Shown here piece by piece: positions 18,337-27,048 of a stretch of 64,000 bases of DNA. A model generated the notes under the pieces. That model had not been told where the DNA came from and did not search any database. It saw only the letters and a list, made by a program, of their open reading frames with translations. Positions within the stretch are counted from its first letter, which is position 1. Each line of letters opens with the position of its first letter. A program made the translations under genes and the position numbers. The stretch comes from Stentor roeselii (taxonomy: Eukaryota; Ciliophora; Heterotrichea; Heterotrichida; Stentoridae). The DNA lies in contig RSEH01000034.1 of assembly GCA_006503475.1 (NCBI GenBank), positions 1 through 64,000 on the forward strand. The letters are read 5' to 3'.

Positions 18337-21300
18337 ATGGACAAACAAGATGAAACGAACTGGCGTCAAATTCCTTTAGAAGGTCTAGAACCTGCAGAAG
18401 TCTCTCCATTCGAGTCAAACAAAGTACATTCTTGCCGATTTTCCTGGTTAACCCTAATTCCAATAAGTTTATTCGAGCAATTCCAAAGAACATCGAACAT
18501 CTGGTTCTTAATAGTTTCAGTTTTCCAGCTGATCCCTCAAGACCTGAACCCAGCAAGTTCTTTAAGCACAATAGTGCCATTACTAGTCCTAGTCTTCATA
18601 ACGCTTTTAAAAGACTGCTACAACACCTACTTTTCCTTAAAAAACGACTCATCAATCAACAACACCCTGTACAAATATTGGAACGGCTTTGTTTTCTCTG
18701 AAATTCAATCAAAAAACCTCATCACAGGACACCTCGTCAAACTTCAGGAGAATGAAAAAGCCCCGGCAGACTTGATTCTTCTTCTTTCAGGTTCTGAAGA
18801 AAGTTCGATTTTTGTTGATAGTTCGCAAACTACTGGAGAAAATAACTTGATAACTAAGAAGATCTTGACGGAAATTCAGATGTTTTGCAATAGCTCTGAA
18901 ATTGAAGTGATTTTAAAAAAGATTGTTGGGACTTTGAAGTTCGAGCAGCCGAACAGTGATTTTAATAGTTTTAACGGGAAGATGCATATTGAAAGGTACC
19001 CGAAGACGATTGAGTTGACCGCTGATAACCTTTTATATCGAGGAAGTTCTTTTTATGGGACTTCCTGGGTAGTTGGCTTGGTGGTTTACACAGGACTGGA
19101 GACTAAAACTTATTTAAACCTCCAAAGGCCGAAGAAGAAGTTATCAAGAATGGAAAGAACAGTGAATCGTTGGGTGGTGTACATCCTCGGAGTACTTTTA
19201 CTATTCGTTATCTTTTCTTCAGTGACATCAATGTTTTTATCCAGTTGGAACTCTCAGAGTTTCATAGAAAACTTCATCGTTTTCACTGTTCTTTACAACA
19301 ACATAGTGCCAATCAGCTTGATAGTAGTGATCGACATTGTGAAAGTACTTCAAGTCTTCCTCACTAACCATAAACATCGACCTGAAATCACTTTTAACAG
19401 CAGCGACATCAATGAAAACATCGGGCAAGTCGAGTACATCCTCGCCGACAAGTCAGGCACAGTTTCTTCAAACAAGCTGAAACTTCACTCAATCATGGTC
19501 GACTTCTGCGTGTATGAAAAAGAAACCGCCTTAGACCGGGTCCTGACTGAAATGGACGAAGACCCGCATATAAGCCAAGGCGAAAAATTCAATAATTCAA
19601 TGATGGGACTTAAACTCGCCTTTTGTAAATCCAGGGAAAATCCGATTTTCAGTCATTTTCTTCAATGTCTTGTTATCTGCAATACTGTCACCCCAGTCAA
19701 CGGCAAGTTCCTCGGAGTCTCTCCAGATGAAATCGCACTTGTTGAAGCGGCTCAAGAACTAGGAATTCAACTGCTTTCTAGAAATTCCAACAGCTGTAAA
19801 GTTGACTGGGAAGGTGAAAATGTTTGCTTTGAGGTCCTAGCCGAACACGGGTTTTCAAAGGAAAATAAAATAAGCAGAGTTTTGATAAAAGACAAAAATT
19901 TAAAAGCGTTTTATTATATCAAGGCAAGTTTGGAACTTCTAGAAGACTCGCTTGATATTTCAAATGAAGATAGAGGCCTGCTTATTGACACTTTGAACCA
20001 TTTGAAGAATAAAGGACTGAGGACTATGGTCTTGGCTTACAGGGAAATAATGAAGGATGAACTTGTTCAATTTGAGATAAAATTAGAAAGCGCCAGAAGT
20101 TTTCCAGTCAACTCTGAACTAAGGGTAAATGAATTGTTTCCACTTATAGAAAATGGAATGACTCTTCTTGGAGCCACTGGCATTGAAGACGTGGTTCTTC
20201 AAGAAACCCAGGACTCAGTCGAGGTGCTGAAAGAAGCTGGAATAAAAGTCTGGCTTTTAAGTGAAGACGGAGAAACTAACACCCTGCTAACAGCTCATAA
20301 ATCCCGGATCTTCTCACCAGAATCTAACGTTTTTCGGATAAATAAACTGAAAAATCAACATCACTGTTTAAAAATGCTGAAACGTGCAATGGACCATTTG
20401 ATTTTCCACTCTGACGACGAAAGTATCTCAAATGTGATTCGATATCTGACCAGGAAATCAACGATACTGAAAACTGATGAAAATTTCAGAGACTACAACA
20501 ATGCAAGTGCTGAAAACCGCTCAGAACTAAATGTTTCAGAAGAAGGCTTATCACATAACCCGTTATTTTCAAAGATCTCAAATATGGACAGCGAAGTTTC
20601 AAAAATGCTTGAAAGGAAATTTTTGCCTGAAAATTTGAATTACACTCTTTCTATTGACAGCCAGTCACTTAGAACTGCTTTGGAAAACTCTGAGTCCAGG
20701 AAAGTTCTTGTTTGTCTTTTGGTTTGTGCTGAAGCTGTCGCTTTTCATAGTCTTTTACCCCATGATAAGGCTGCTGTCGCCAGGTTGCTCAAGGAAAATG
20801 TTGAGTTTAGACCTGTTACTTTAGCTGTTGGAGATGCGGATGCCGATATTCCTATGATGCAGGCTGTTGATGTCGCTGTTAATGTCAAATGCTCATCTAG
20901 TCAAGCAAGGAATTATTGTGATGTTAGTGTTTCGAGGTTTTCTTTGTTGAGAGAACTTGTTCTTGATGTTGGACATTGGAATTATGTTAGACTTGCTAAG
21001 GTTATTCTTTTGTTTTTGTATAAGAACTTTTTGATTACTTTTGTTACTTTTGGGTATTTTGTTGTTGCTGATTACTCACCTATTTCTATTATTTCGGACT
21101 CGCTGCTTATTGGATTTAATCTTTTTACTACTACCCTTCCTATTATTTGCTTAGGTATTTTCGACTTCACTTATTACTCATCCGATAAAAAACTTCAAAG
21201 ATATGGAAAAGGTCTTCAAGGTCAGATGTTCGACTACAAAAAACTTTTAGAATTTTCTCTATTATCCATAATTCACGCTCTTCTAATCATCTCATTTTCA

Positions 21301-24300
21301 ATAGGCTTCGGCCAACTAAGAATAGTAAATGAATTAGGAATGACAGAAGATTTCGAGTTATTAGGAACTTTTATCTACATCGAGGTAGTTTTAGTAGTTC
21401 TTGCAGAAATAACAATAAGAACTTTGAACTACACCTGTCTATACATAACCTCTCATTTCTTATCCATATCTTTTCTGATCATCCACTTAGTCGTGATATC
21501 CTCTCTCTCAACATTCGACGTATACTTAGTAGGCAATGAGTTAAAATCAAGTTCAACAATAATCTACATGACACTGACATTGCCATTAATAATCCCTTGT
21601 TCAATCTGGTTAATTTCCGCCTCAATCAAACTTCTCCTTCCACATTCATCAAAATTCAGCCGTTTATCAAAATATTCCAAAAACCTCAACAAAGTCTACA
21701 GGTCAACCCACGGATTATCCTTTAAAACAACTCGAGATGTTTACGAATTTTACAAATATTCCTTGGAATTCTGTTCAGAGTACGTGGAAAAGATCTACAA
21801 GCAAATATTCATCAATCAAAACATTCGCCTTCTACGTCTGACAATAATAATTCTCTGGTTTCTGCTGATTCTCTGGACAATAATCGAGTTAGTTCTGTAT
21901 TCAACGTCAGTGGCTTACATAATAATCAGGGTGTTGCTTTGTGCTGGGTTCACGACGATCATGGCCCTATCATCGACGAGTCACTTCATGAAATACTACG
22001 AGTCTTACGTGATAGTCGTGATTCTTTTGACTCTTTTCTTGAAGTTCGGAACTGACCTTGCTTTTAAACGAGTCGGGTCGATGTCGACTGCCGTGATCCC
22101 GTCAATCACTTACATTCTCTTCAACGTCAACTGGGTGAAAATCTCTGTTCTTAACACCTTGAACCAGGTGTTATTTCTCATTTCAGTCATCTACGCCTTT
22201 GACGCCACCACGTCAATGAGTCCAGATTCTGTACTGCTGATGATCGGCTTTATTATTTTTAACTTTTCAATCGCCTTGACTAGTGCGATTGTTGGACACA
22301 ACTTGGAAAAAAACAATCGTCTTGAATACAAATTAATCAAAACTAAAGAACTTGGAATAGAAAAAACTCAGAGAATCTTAAGTTTTCTTTTACCGTCATT
22401 TGTAAAAAAACGGGTAAAAAATGGTGCAAGGTACATCGCTGACGACCAAGGGGTTGTGACGGTTCTTTTCTGTGATATCGTCGACTTCGAAAGCATCGTA
22501 GCTGAGTACACCCCACAAGAAATGACAAGTTTTCTTGATAGTGTCTTCCAAAAGTTCGACAGCATCTGCTCTGCTCACGGAGTGACTAAAATCGAAACAG
22601 TGGGAAAGACCTACTTGGCCTGTGCAGGGATTCGCGACTCAGAAGACGAGATCGACTCAGACTTGAAATCGATTCCACATCCACAAAGAGTAGTTTCACT
22701 TGCTTTGTCAATGATTCATGAAGTTTCCAAGTTCAAGCTGAAAAACAGGAAATTTCTTAAGATTAAAATTGGAATCAACACAGGACCTGTCACTGCTGGA
22801 GTCGTCGGACATCATAAGCCGCAGTTCTCGTTGGTTGGGGACACGGTTAATACTGCAAGTAGGATGTGCTCGACTTTAGAGGCTTTTAATAAGATTCAGA
22901 TTTCTAAAGCCACTTTTGAACTACTTGGAGATTTTAAAGGACTTTACTTTACTTCAAGTGTTATTGAAGCTAAGGGGAAGGGAAAGATGCATACTTATGT
23001 TGTTAATGAAGGCAGTAGGTCTACTAATGAAGAGGCTTGGCTTGACTTTTCGCATATTTCATCAATTCCTCATCATGTTTCCAGTGCTTATACCATGGAA
23101 AAGGACACTTTAGGACGTAATGAAAGTATGAAAAAAATGAAGAAAAGTATCATGTCATCAATCACTCAAAAAGATATAAACGACTACGAAAAAACTGGAG
23201 GACTGAAAAGAATGAAACTTTTTGATTTCAGTTGCAAGGAAAATCCACAACTTAAGGAATTTCGACGAAATTTAATGACTCAGAACAAGAACATGATGGC
23301 TTTAGGTCTAGGCATCGCTTGTGGGAACTACATGATTCTAATGATATTCGTGGTAGTTTACTATTCAAAGTACCACTTAGACCTTTCAATTCTGATAGTT
23401 TCTCTTCTCGGAGTTGCCCTAATGTGGCTTACATTCGCTCTTTTCAATAAATTACATCAATCTGGGATCTACCAGGTCTTATTCGTGGTCATTCTAAGTC
23501 TCATGACGATTCAAGCCCTTCTCTTCCAGTTCAGCCAAGCCTTCATCGAGGACTTCGACGCGATACAAATAATGTACATCAGCCTGATCCTTGACCACGT
23601 CTCAGGAGTCTCGCCCATTCGGCTCTTTTGGTTAAATTTCGCTATTTTCGCCATCTGGGTGACTTTCAGCGTGATTTACTCTTCCGCCTACGGCTACGTG
23701 GCCAACGTGGTCATCGTCTTGGGCTTCATGATCATCAACCTTTCCACAGTCTTCAAGCGTGAAAGTCAGTTGCGGTCTTACTTCAACTTGAAAAAACTTG
23801 CAGGGGACGAAATAGAAAAAACTGAAAAACTTTTAACTCAGATGATGCCTCCTCATGTTTTGGAAAATATGAAAAAAGGGAAGTCGGTGACTGATCGGTT
23901 TAGTAATGTGACTTTACTTTATGCGGATATTGTCGGGTTCACTTATTGGAGCTCGGATAAGAACCCGGAGCAAGTCGTGGGGATGTTGAGTGAACTTTTC
24001 ACATTGTTTGATAAGCTGTGTGTGGAGCATAAGGTTTATAAGGTCCATACTATTGGCGACTGCTATGTTGTTATGGGACTTATGGATGTTAGGAAGAGAG
24101 ATTTCGCTCAGGAGTGCTTGAATGTTATTAATATGGGACTTAGCATGATAAAAGTCATTCATGATATCAATGATAAGAAATTCTCACAACTTAATATGAG
24201 GATTGGAGTGCATACTGGAGATGTTATTGGAGGAGTCATTGGAACGAATATTGTTAGATATGATATTTATGGACCTGATGTACTTATTGCGAATAAAATG

Positions 24301-24465
24301 GAAAGTGGAGGAGAACCGGGGAAGATTAATGTCTCGGATGCTACAAAAAATTTGCTTGAATCTGGGTTTTCTGGATGTTTTGGGTATACTTTTAATAAGG
24401 TTGTTGAGGCTAAGGCTTTGAAAAAAGGGATCAAGTCGTATTTTTTGAGTCCAAAACACTTTTAG
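18337..24465 (+). CDS. P4-ATPase/guanylyl cyclase fusion protein
   Basis: This is a 2042-aa intronless membrane protein. Residues 1-1150 are a P4-type flippase-like ATPase: TTGENN in the actuator, YNNIVPISL in helix 4, the phosphorylation motif ADKSGTVSS (Asp 371; usually DKTGT) and GDADAD (832-837; usually GDGAND). Further helices and two cyclase domains follow, C1 (about 1370-1560) and C2 (about 1855-2035). C1 carries the guanine-selecting Glu 1420 (KIETVGKTY) and the Asn/Arg pair of NTASR (1505-1509), but has Lys 1424 where a metal Asp normally sits. C2 has both metal Asps (1864 in ADIVGF, 1908 in TIGDCY). The cyclase order is inverted relative to mammalian adenylyl cyclase, as known for ciliate and apicomplexan guanylyl cyclases. 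It makes cGMP at a membrane. Confidence 0.95.
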   Translation: MDKQDETNWRQIPLEGLEPAEVSPFESNKVHSCRFSWLTLIPISLFEQFQRTSNIWFLIVSVFQLIPQDLNPASSLSTIVPLLVLVFITLLKDCYNTYFSLKNDSSINNTLYKYWNGFVFSEIQSKNLITGHLVKLQENEKAPADLILLLSGSEESSIFVDSSQTTGENNLITKKILTEIQMFCNSSEIEVILKKIVGTLKFEQPNSDFNSFNGKMHIERYPKTIELTADNLLYRGSSFYGTSWVVGLVVYTGLETKTYLNLQRPKKKLSRMERTVNRWVVYILGVLLLFVIFSSVTSMFLSSWNSQSFIENFIVFTVLYNNIVPISLIVVIDIVKVLQVFLTNHKHRPEITFNSSDINENIGQVEYILADKSGTVSSNKLKLHSIMVDFCVYEKETALDRVLTEMDEDPHISQGEKFNNSMMGLKLAFCKSRENPIFSHFLQCLVICNTVTPVNGKFLGVSPDEIALVEAAQELGIQLLSRNSNSCKVDWEGENVCFEVLAEHGFSKENKISRVLIKDKNLKAFYYIKASLELLEDSLDISNEDRGLLIDTLNHLKNKGLRTMVLAYREIMKDELVQFEIKLESARSFPVNSELRVNELFPLIENGMTLLGATGIEDVVLQETQDSVEVLKEAGIKVWLLSEDGETNTLLTAHKSRIFSPESNVFRINKLKNQHHCLKMLKRAMDHLIFHSDDESISNVIRYLTRKSTILKTDENFRDYNNASAENRSELNVSEEGLSHNPLFSKISNMDSEVSKMLERKFLPENLNYTLSIDSQSLRTALENSESRKVLVCLLVCAEAVAFHSLLPHDKAAVARLLKENVEFRPVTLAVGDADADIPMMQAVDVAVNVKCSSSQARNYCDVSVSRFSLLRELVLDVGHWNYVRLAKVILLFLYKNFLITFVTFGYFVVADYSPISIISDSLLIGFNLFTTTLPIICLGIFDFTYYSSDKKLQRYGKGLQGQMFDYKKLLEFSLLSIIHALLIISFSIGFGQLRIVNELGMTEDFELLGTFIYIEVVLVVLAEITIRTLNYTCLYITSHFLSISFLIIHLVVISSLSTFDVYLVGNELKSSSTIIYMTLTLPLIIPCSIWLISASIKLLLPHSSKFSRLSKYSKNLNKVYRSTHGLSFKTTRDVYEFYKYSLEFCSEYVEKIYKQIFINQNIRLLRLTIIILWFLLILWTIIELVLYSTSVAYIIIRVLLCAGFTTIMALSSTSHFMKYYESYVIVVILLTLFLKFGTDLAFKRVGSMSTAVIPSITYILFNVNWVKISVLNTLNQVLFLISVIYAFDATTSMSPDSVLLMIGFIIFNFSIALTSAIVGHNLEKNNRLEYKLIKTKELGIEKTQRILSFLLPSFVKKRVKNGARYIADDQGVVTVLFCDIVDFESIVAEYTPQEMTSFLDSVFQKFDSICSAHGVTKIETVGKTYLACAGIRDSEDEIDSDLKSIPHPQRVVSLALSMIHEVSKFKLKNRKFLKIKIGINTGPVTAGVVGHHKPQFSLVGDTVNTASRMCSTLEAFNKIQISKATFELLGDFKGLYFTSSVIEAKGKGKMHTYVVNEGSRSTNEEAWLDFSHISSIPHHVSSAYTMEKDTLGRNESMKKMKKSIMSSITQKDINDYEKTGGLKRMKLFDFSCKENPQLKEFRRNLMTQNKNMMALGLGIACGNYMILMIFVVVYYSKYHLDLSILIVSLLGVALMWLTFALFNKLHQSGIYQVLFVVILSLMTIQALLFQFSQAFIEDFDAIQIMYISLILDHVSGVSPIRLFWLNFAIFAIWVTFSVIYSSAYGYVANVVIVLGFMIINLSTVFKRESQLRSYFNLKKLAGDEIEKTEKLLTQMMPPHVLENMKKGKSVTDRFSNVTLLYADIVGFTYWSSDKNPEQVVGMLSELFTLFDKLCVEHKVYKVHTIGDCYVVMGLMDVRKRDFAQECLNVINMGLSMIKVIHDINDKKFSQLNMRIGVHTGDVIGGVIGTNIVRYDIYGPDVLIANKMESGGEPGKINVSDATKNLLESGFSGCFGYTFNKVVEAKALKKGIKSYFLSPKHF

Positions 24466-24567
24466 TGTAATTTAATTAAGATTGTTAACATCTCTCATAT
24501 AGATTAATATAATTAATTTGAATTTTGTGAATATTTTAGTAAAGAGTTATTAATTACTGGATCACCT

Positions 24568-26811
24568 TCAACCTAAAAAAAACTCTGCAAATTTTTTCCC
24601 GAATTTTGATGAAAAACTTACAATTAACGATCTCAGCTCCTGAAATCTGCCGATGTTTCCTCTGATATCCTTTAAACACACCTGTTGAAAAAGACTGATC
24701 AAAGCGAAATCTTTGGCAATTACCATGAAACTCTTGTGAAAATCTTCAGATACCTTTCCATCAGCCAGGCCTTGAGGTAAATCATTTTCTGTAAAAAAAC
24801 TTCCAATGATTTCTTCACTTACAATGAATTTTGATAGTTCTTTTGCCTCAATCGAGTTGATTTGAGAGTAACGACGAAGGTTTTCAGCGTTCATCACGAT
24901 AAATCTTTTCAAAATTTTTAAGAACATTTCAAGAGTCAGAGAATTATTTAAATGATTTTTGGCTTCTTTAACTTTTTCCTTTAAATTTAAACGAGAAAAG
25001 ATGGAAGCTAGCAACAAATTCACATTTTCTCTATTTATGCAAATATTTTCATATTTAGTATATTTTAAGATATCCTTGAATCGAATTGAATCTATCAAAT
25101 CAGGTTCATTAAAAGATCTTTTCGTATTTTCTATTATTTTTAACTGGTTTTCATATGCGATAACTTCATTCACGAGTTTTTCTTTGTAATTAATTCTCTT
25201 TTCAACTGTCTCTACCTTTTCTAAAGTTTCTTTCAAAACCTTTCTGGTCTCTTTGAAGTTTTCATGGTCATCAAAAGTGAGACTTAAGTTGAAAAAATAA
25301 CAATTTAAGTTAGGTCGAATTAAAACAACGCTAATAATTCCTAACTTTTGCTTTTCCTTCATGCTGAGAGAAGAATCACTTTTTCCGTCATATACAAAAC
25401 CTTCAACGGGTGAAAGTTTGAAGTCGTTTAAAACTTTAAGAACTTCAATCATTGCTTCATTTAAAAAACGGATTTCATTTATTAAAATTTTGTAATTTTC
25501 TTTGAGTTTTGAGTTTTTAATAAAGCTTTCGTTGATAATCACTGAATGGAAAAAACAATGATTTAAGTAGATGTTGAAGTTTTTTACTGTCATTGAGTTT
25601 TTACATATGTTCAGAGCTTCAAGGTTATAAGAAAGGACTTTGATGCTTTTAGAGATCTTTTTCTGTTCAGGTTCAGTGATTAAATTGGATTTATAGTTTT
25701 CTATTGTCAATTTCTTCAAGATAATCATTTCATTCCTGACAAGAATAACTTCATCAACAGGTTTATTCTCAATTTTCCTGAAGTTAACCTGAATCTCCGC
25801 TAAACTATTCACGATTTTATTCAAGTCTTTTCTCAAAATATTCAAATTTTTTTCAAAATGTTTACAAACCCAAACAGGTGAATATTTCTTGATTTTTCTT
25901 TCCAGTTTCCCTTTAAAACAATTCAAATTTTGCAAGTCTTGATTTAAAATCGGTTCGATTTTCCTTTCAAATTCCAGCATGCCATTTTTTTCTATAGAAA
26001 TTCTTTCAATGTCTTCATTGTTATGAAGATAGTTGATTTCGAACTTCAAGTATTCAAGGTCCTTGTTAAGCTGAGAAGCAATCACTAAAAAACTATCAAG
26101 GTTCTTAATATGCGCGCTACATTCATCAATTAATTTTGGATTCCCAATAAAATCAGTCAAAGTATCATTTGCCAGAATTTTTTTTTCAAATAACTTAATA
26201 ACTTCTAATTCTTCTTTAATTTTTTTTATTTCAATTTTAAACTTGTCAAGATTTGTTTTATATAAAGTTGAAAAAAGTTCCTTTTTTTTATTGTAATGAA
26301 AAACTCTAAGATTAAGATATTCCTTTTCTTTTGATTTTCTTACTTGAAGTTCAGAAATCACTGCTTCATACTCGATTTTTGACTTAAAATCCGCGTCTAT
26401 CTCGGTAAAGACTTGCACGGAGGAAAGCATCAGCAGGGCTTGGCTTCGAAGAGATTCATTTGAAGCTTCCTCAAAGTTTGAAATTTTTGCAGTTGTTGAG
26501 AGAATTTGTTGATCTGCAAAATTTTCTAATGACCCCAGAGATGATCTTGTTGATTTCAGAGAGTCCTTTAAATGAACTAAGAGAGAATCAATATCTGAGA
26601 ATCCGAAGGAAAGGGCGTATTGGTTATAAATGCATTCGATCAAGTTGAGTAAAGATTTGTTTAGTTCTTTTTGATAATCTCGATTAACTGTGCAGGAAAT
26701 CTTTCCATTTGATGAGGTGATCAGGAAAATTTCTTTTTTTTTCGAGATTGAAGGACTTTCGGAAGGTGTTTCTTGTTTTAAAGATTCCGATGTAGTTCGA
26801 AAAGAATCCAT
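24568..26811 (-). CDS. large helical/coiled-coil protein, unknown function
   Basis: This is a 747-aa frame from ATG 26809-26811. After a Ser/Thr-rich start (MDSFRTTSESLKQETPSESP) nearly the whole chain is predicted helical, rich in Lys, Glu, Leu and Ile, with heptad-like stretches (KFKIEIKKIKEELEVIKLFE; ETLEKVETVEKRI). The last 120 residues are more globular. No enzyme motif, membrane span or signal peptide was seen. I do not recognise the family; size and composition would suit a cytoskeletal or basal-body protein, but this is only an impression. It is convergent with the cyclase gene (102 bp between stops) and divergent from the kinesin gene (237 bp between starts). Confidence 0.7.
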   Translation of the reverse strand: MDSFRTTSESLKQETPSESPSISKKKEIFLITSSNGKISCTVNRDYQKELNKSLLNLIECIYNQYALSFGFSDIDSLLVHLKDSLKSTRSSLGSLENFADQQILSTTAKISNFEEASNESLRSQALLMLSSVQVFTEIDADFKSKIEYEAVISELQVRKSKEKEYLNLRVFHYNKKKELFSTLYKTNLDKFKIEIKKIKEELEVIKLFEKKILANDTLTDFIGNPKLIDECSAHIKNLDSFLVIASQLNKDLEYLKFEINYLHNNEDIERISIEKNGMLEFERKIEPILNQDLQNLNCFKGKLERKIKKYSPVWVCKHFEKNLNILRKDLNKIVNSLAEIQVNFRKIENKPVDEVILVRNEMIILKKLTIENYKSNLITEPEQKKISKSIKVLSYNLEALNICKNSMTVKNFNIYLNHCFFHSVIINESFIKNSKLKENYKILINEIRFLNEAMIEVLKVLNDFKLSPVEGFVYDGKSDSSLSMKEKQKLGIISVVLIRPNLNCYFFNLSLTFDDHENFKETRKVLKETLEKVETVEKRINYKEKLVNEVIAYENQLKIIENTKRSFNEPDLIDSIRFKDILKYTKYENICINRENVNLLLASIFSRLNLKEKVKEAKNHLNNSLTLEMFLKILKRFIVMNAENLRRYSQINSIEAKELSKFIVSEEIIGSFFTENDLPQGLADGKVSEDFHKSFMVIAKDFALISLFQQVCLKDIRGNIGRFQELRSLIVSFSSKFGKKFAEFFLG

Positions 26812-26819
26812 TTATAAGA

Positions 26820-27048
26820 ATAATAAAAAAATCTAGTTAGTTGAAAAAGTATAAAAGTTGCTTCTAGGGAATAAGGTATATCTTTACAGTACTTAATAAA
26901 AAACTCTAAATCCAATAAATCCCTCACAAATAACCTTCTTTATCTTATTCCTCCTTTACTTTCTTTCCACTCTTCAATAATCCCGATAAAATCCTTTCCC
27001 AACTCTTTCCTATTCCCACAACCCACCTTCCAAAACAAAAAATTAAAA
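26820..27048 (+). promoter_or_regulatory. divergent promoter region with C/T/A-rich kinesin leader
   Basis: These 237 bp separate two divergent start codons. The 120 bp nearest the kinesin ATG are almost free of G on the kinesin coding strand (CCTCCTTTACTTTCTTTCC, ACAACCCACC). The half nearest the other gene is AT-rich. No conserved box was found; the asymmetry itself is the signal. Confidence 0.35.
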
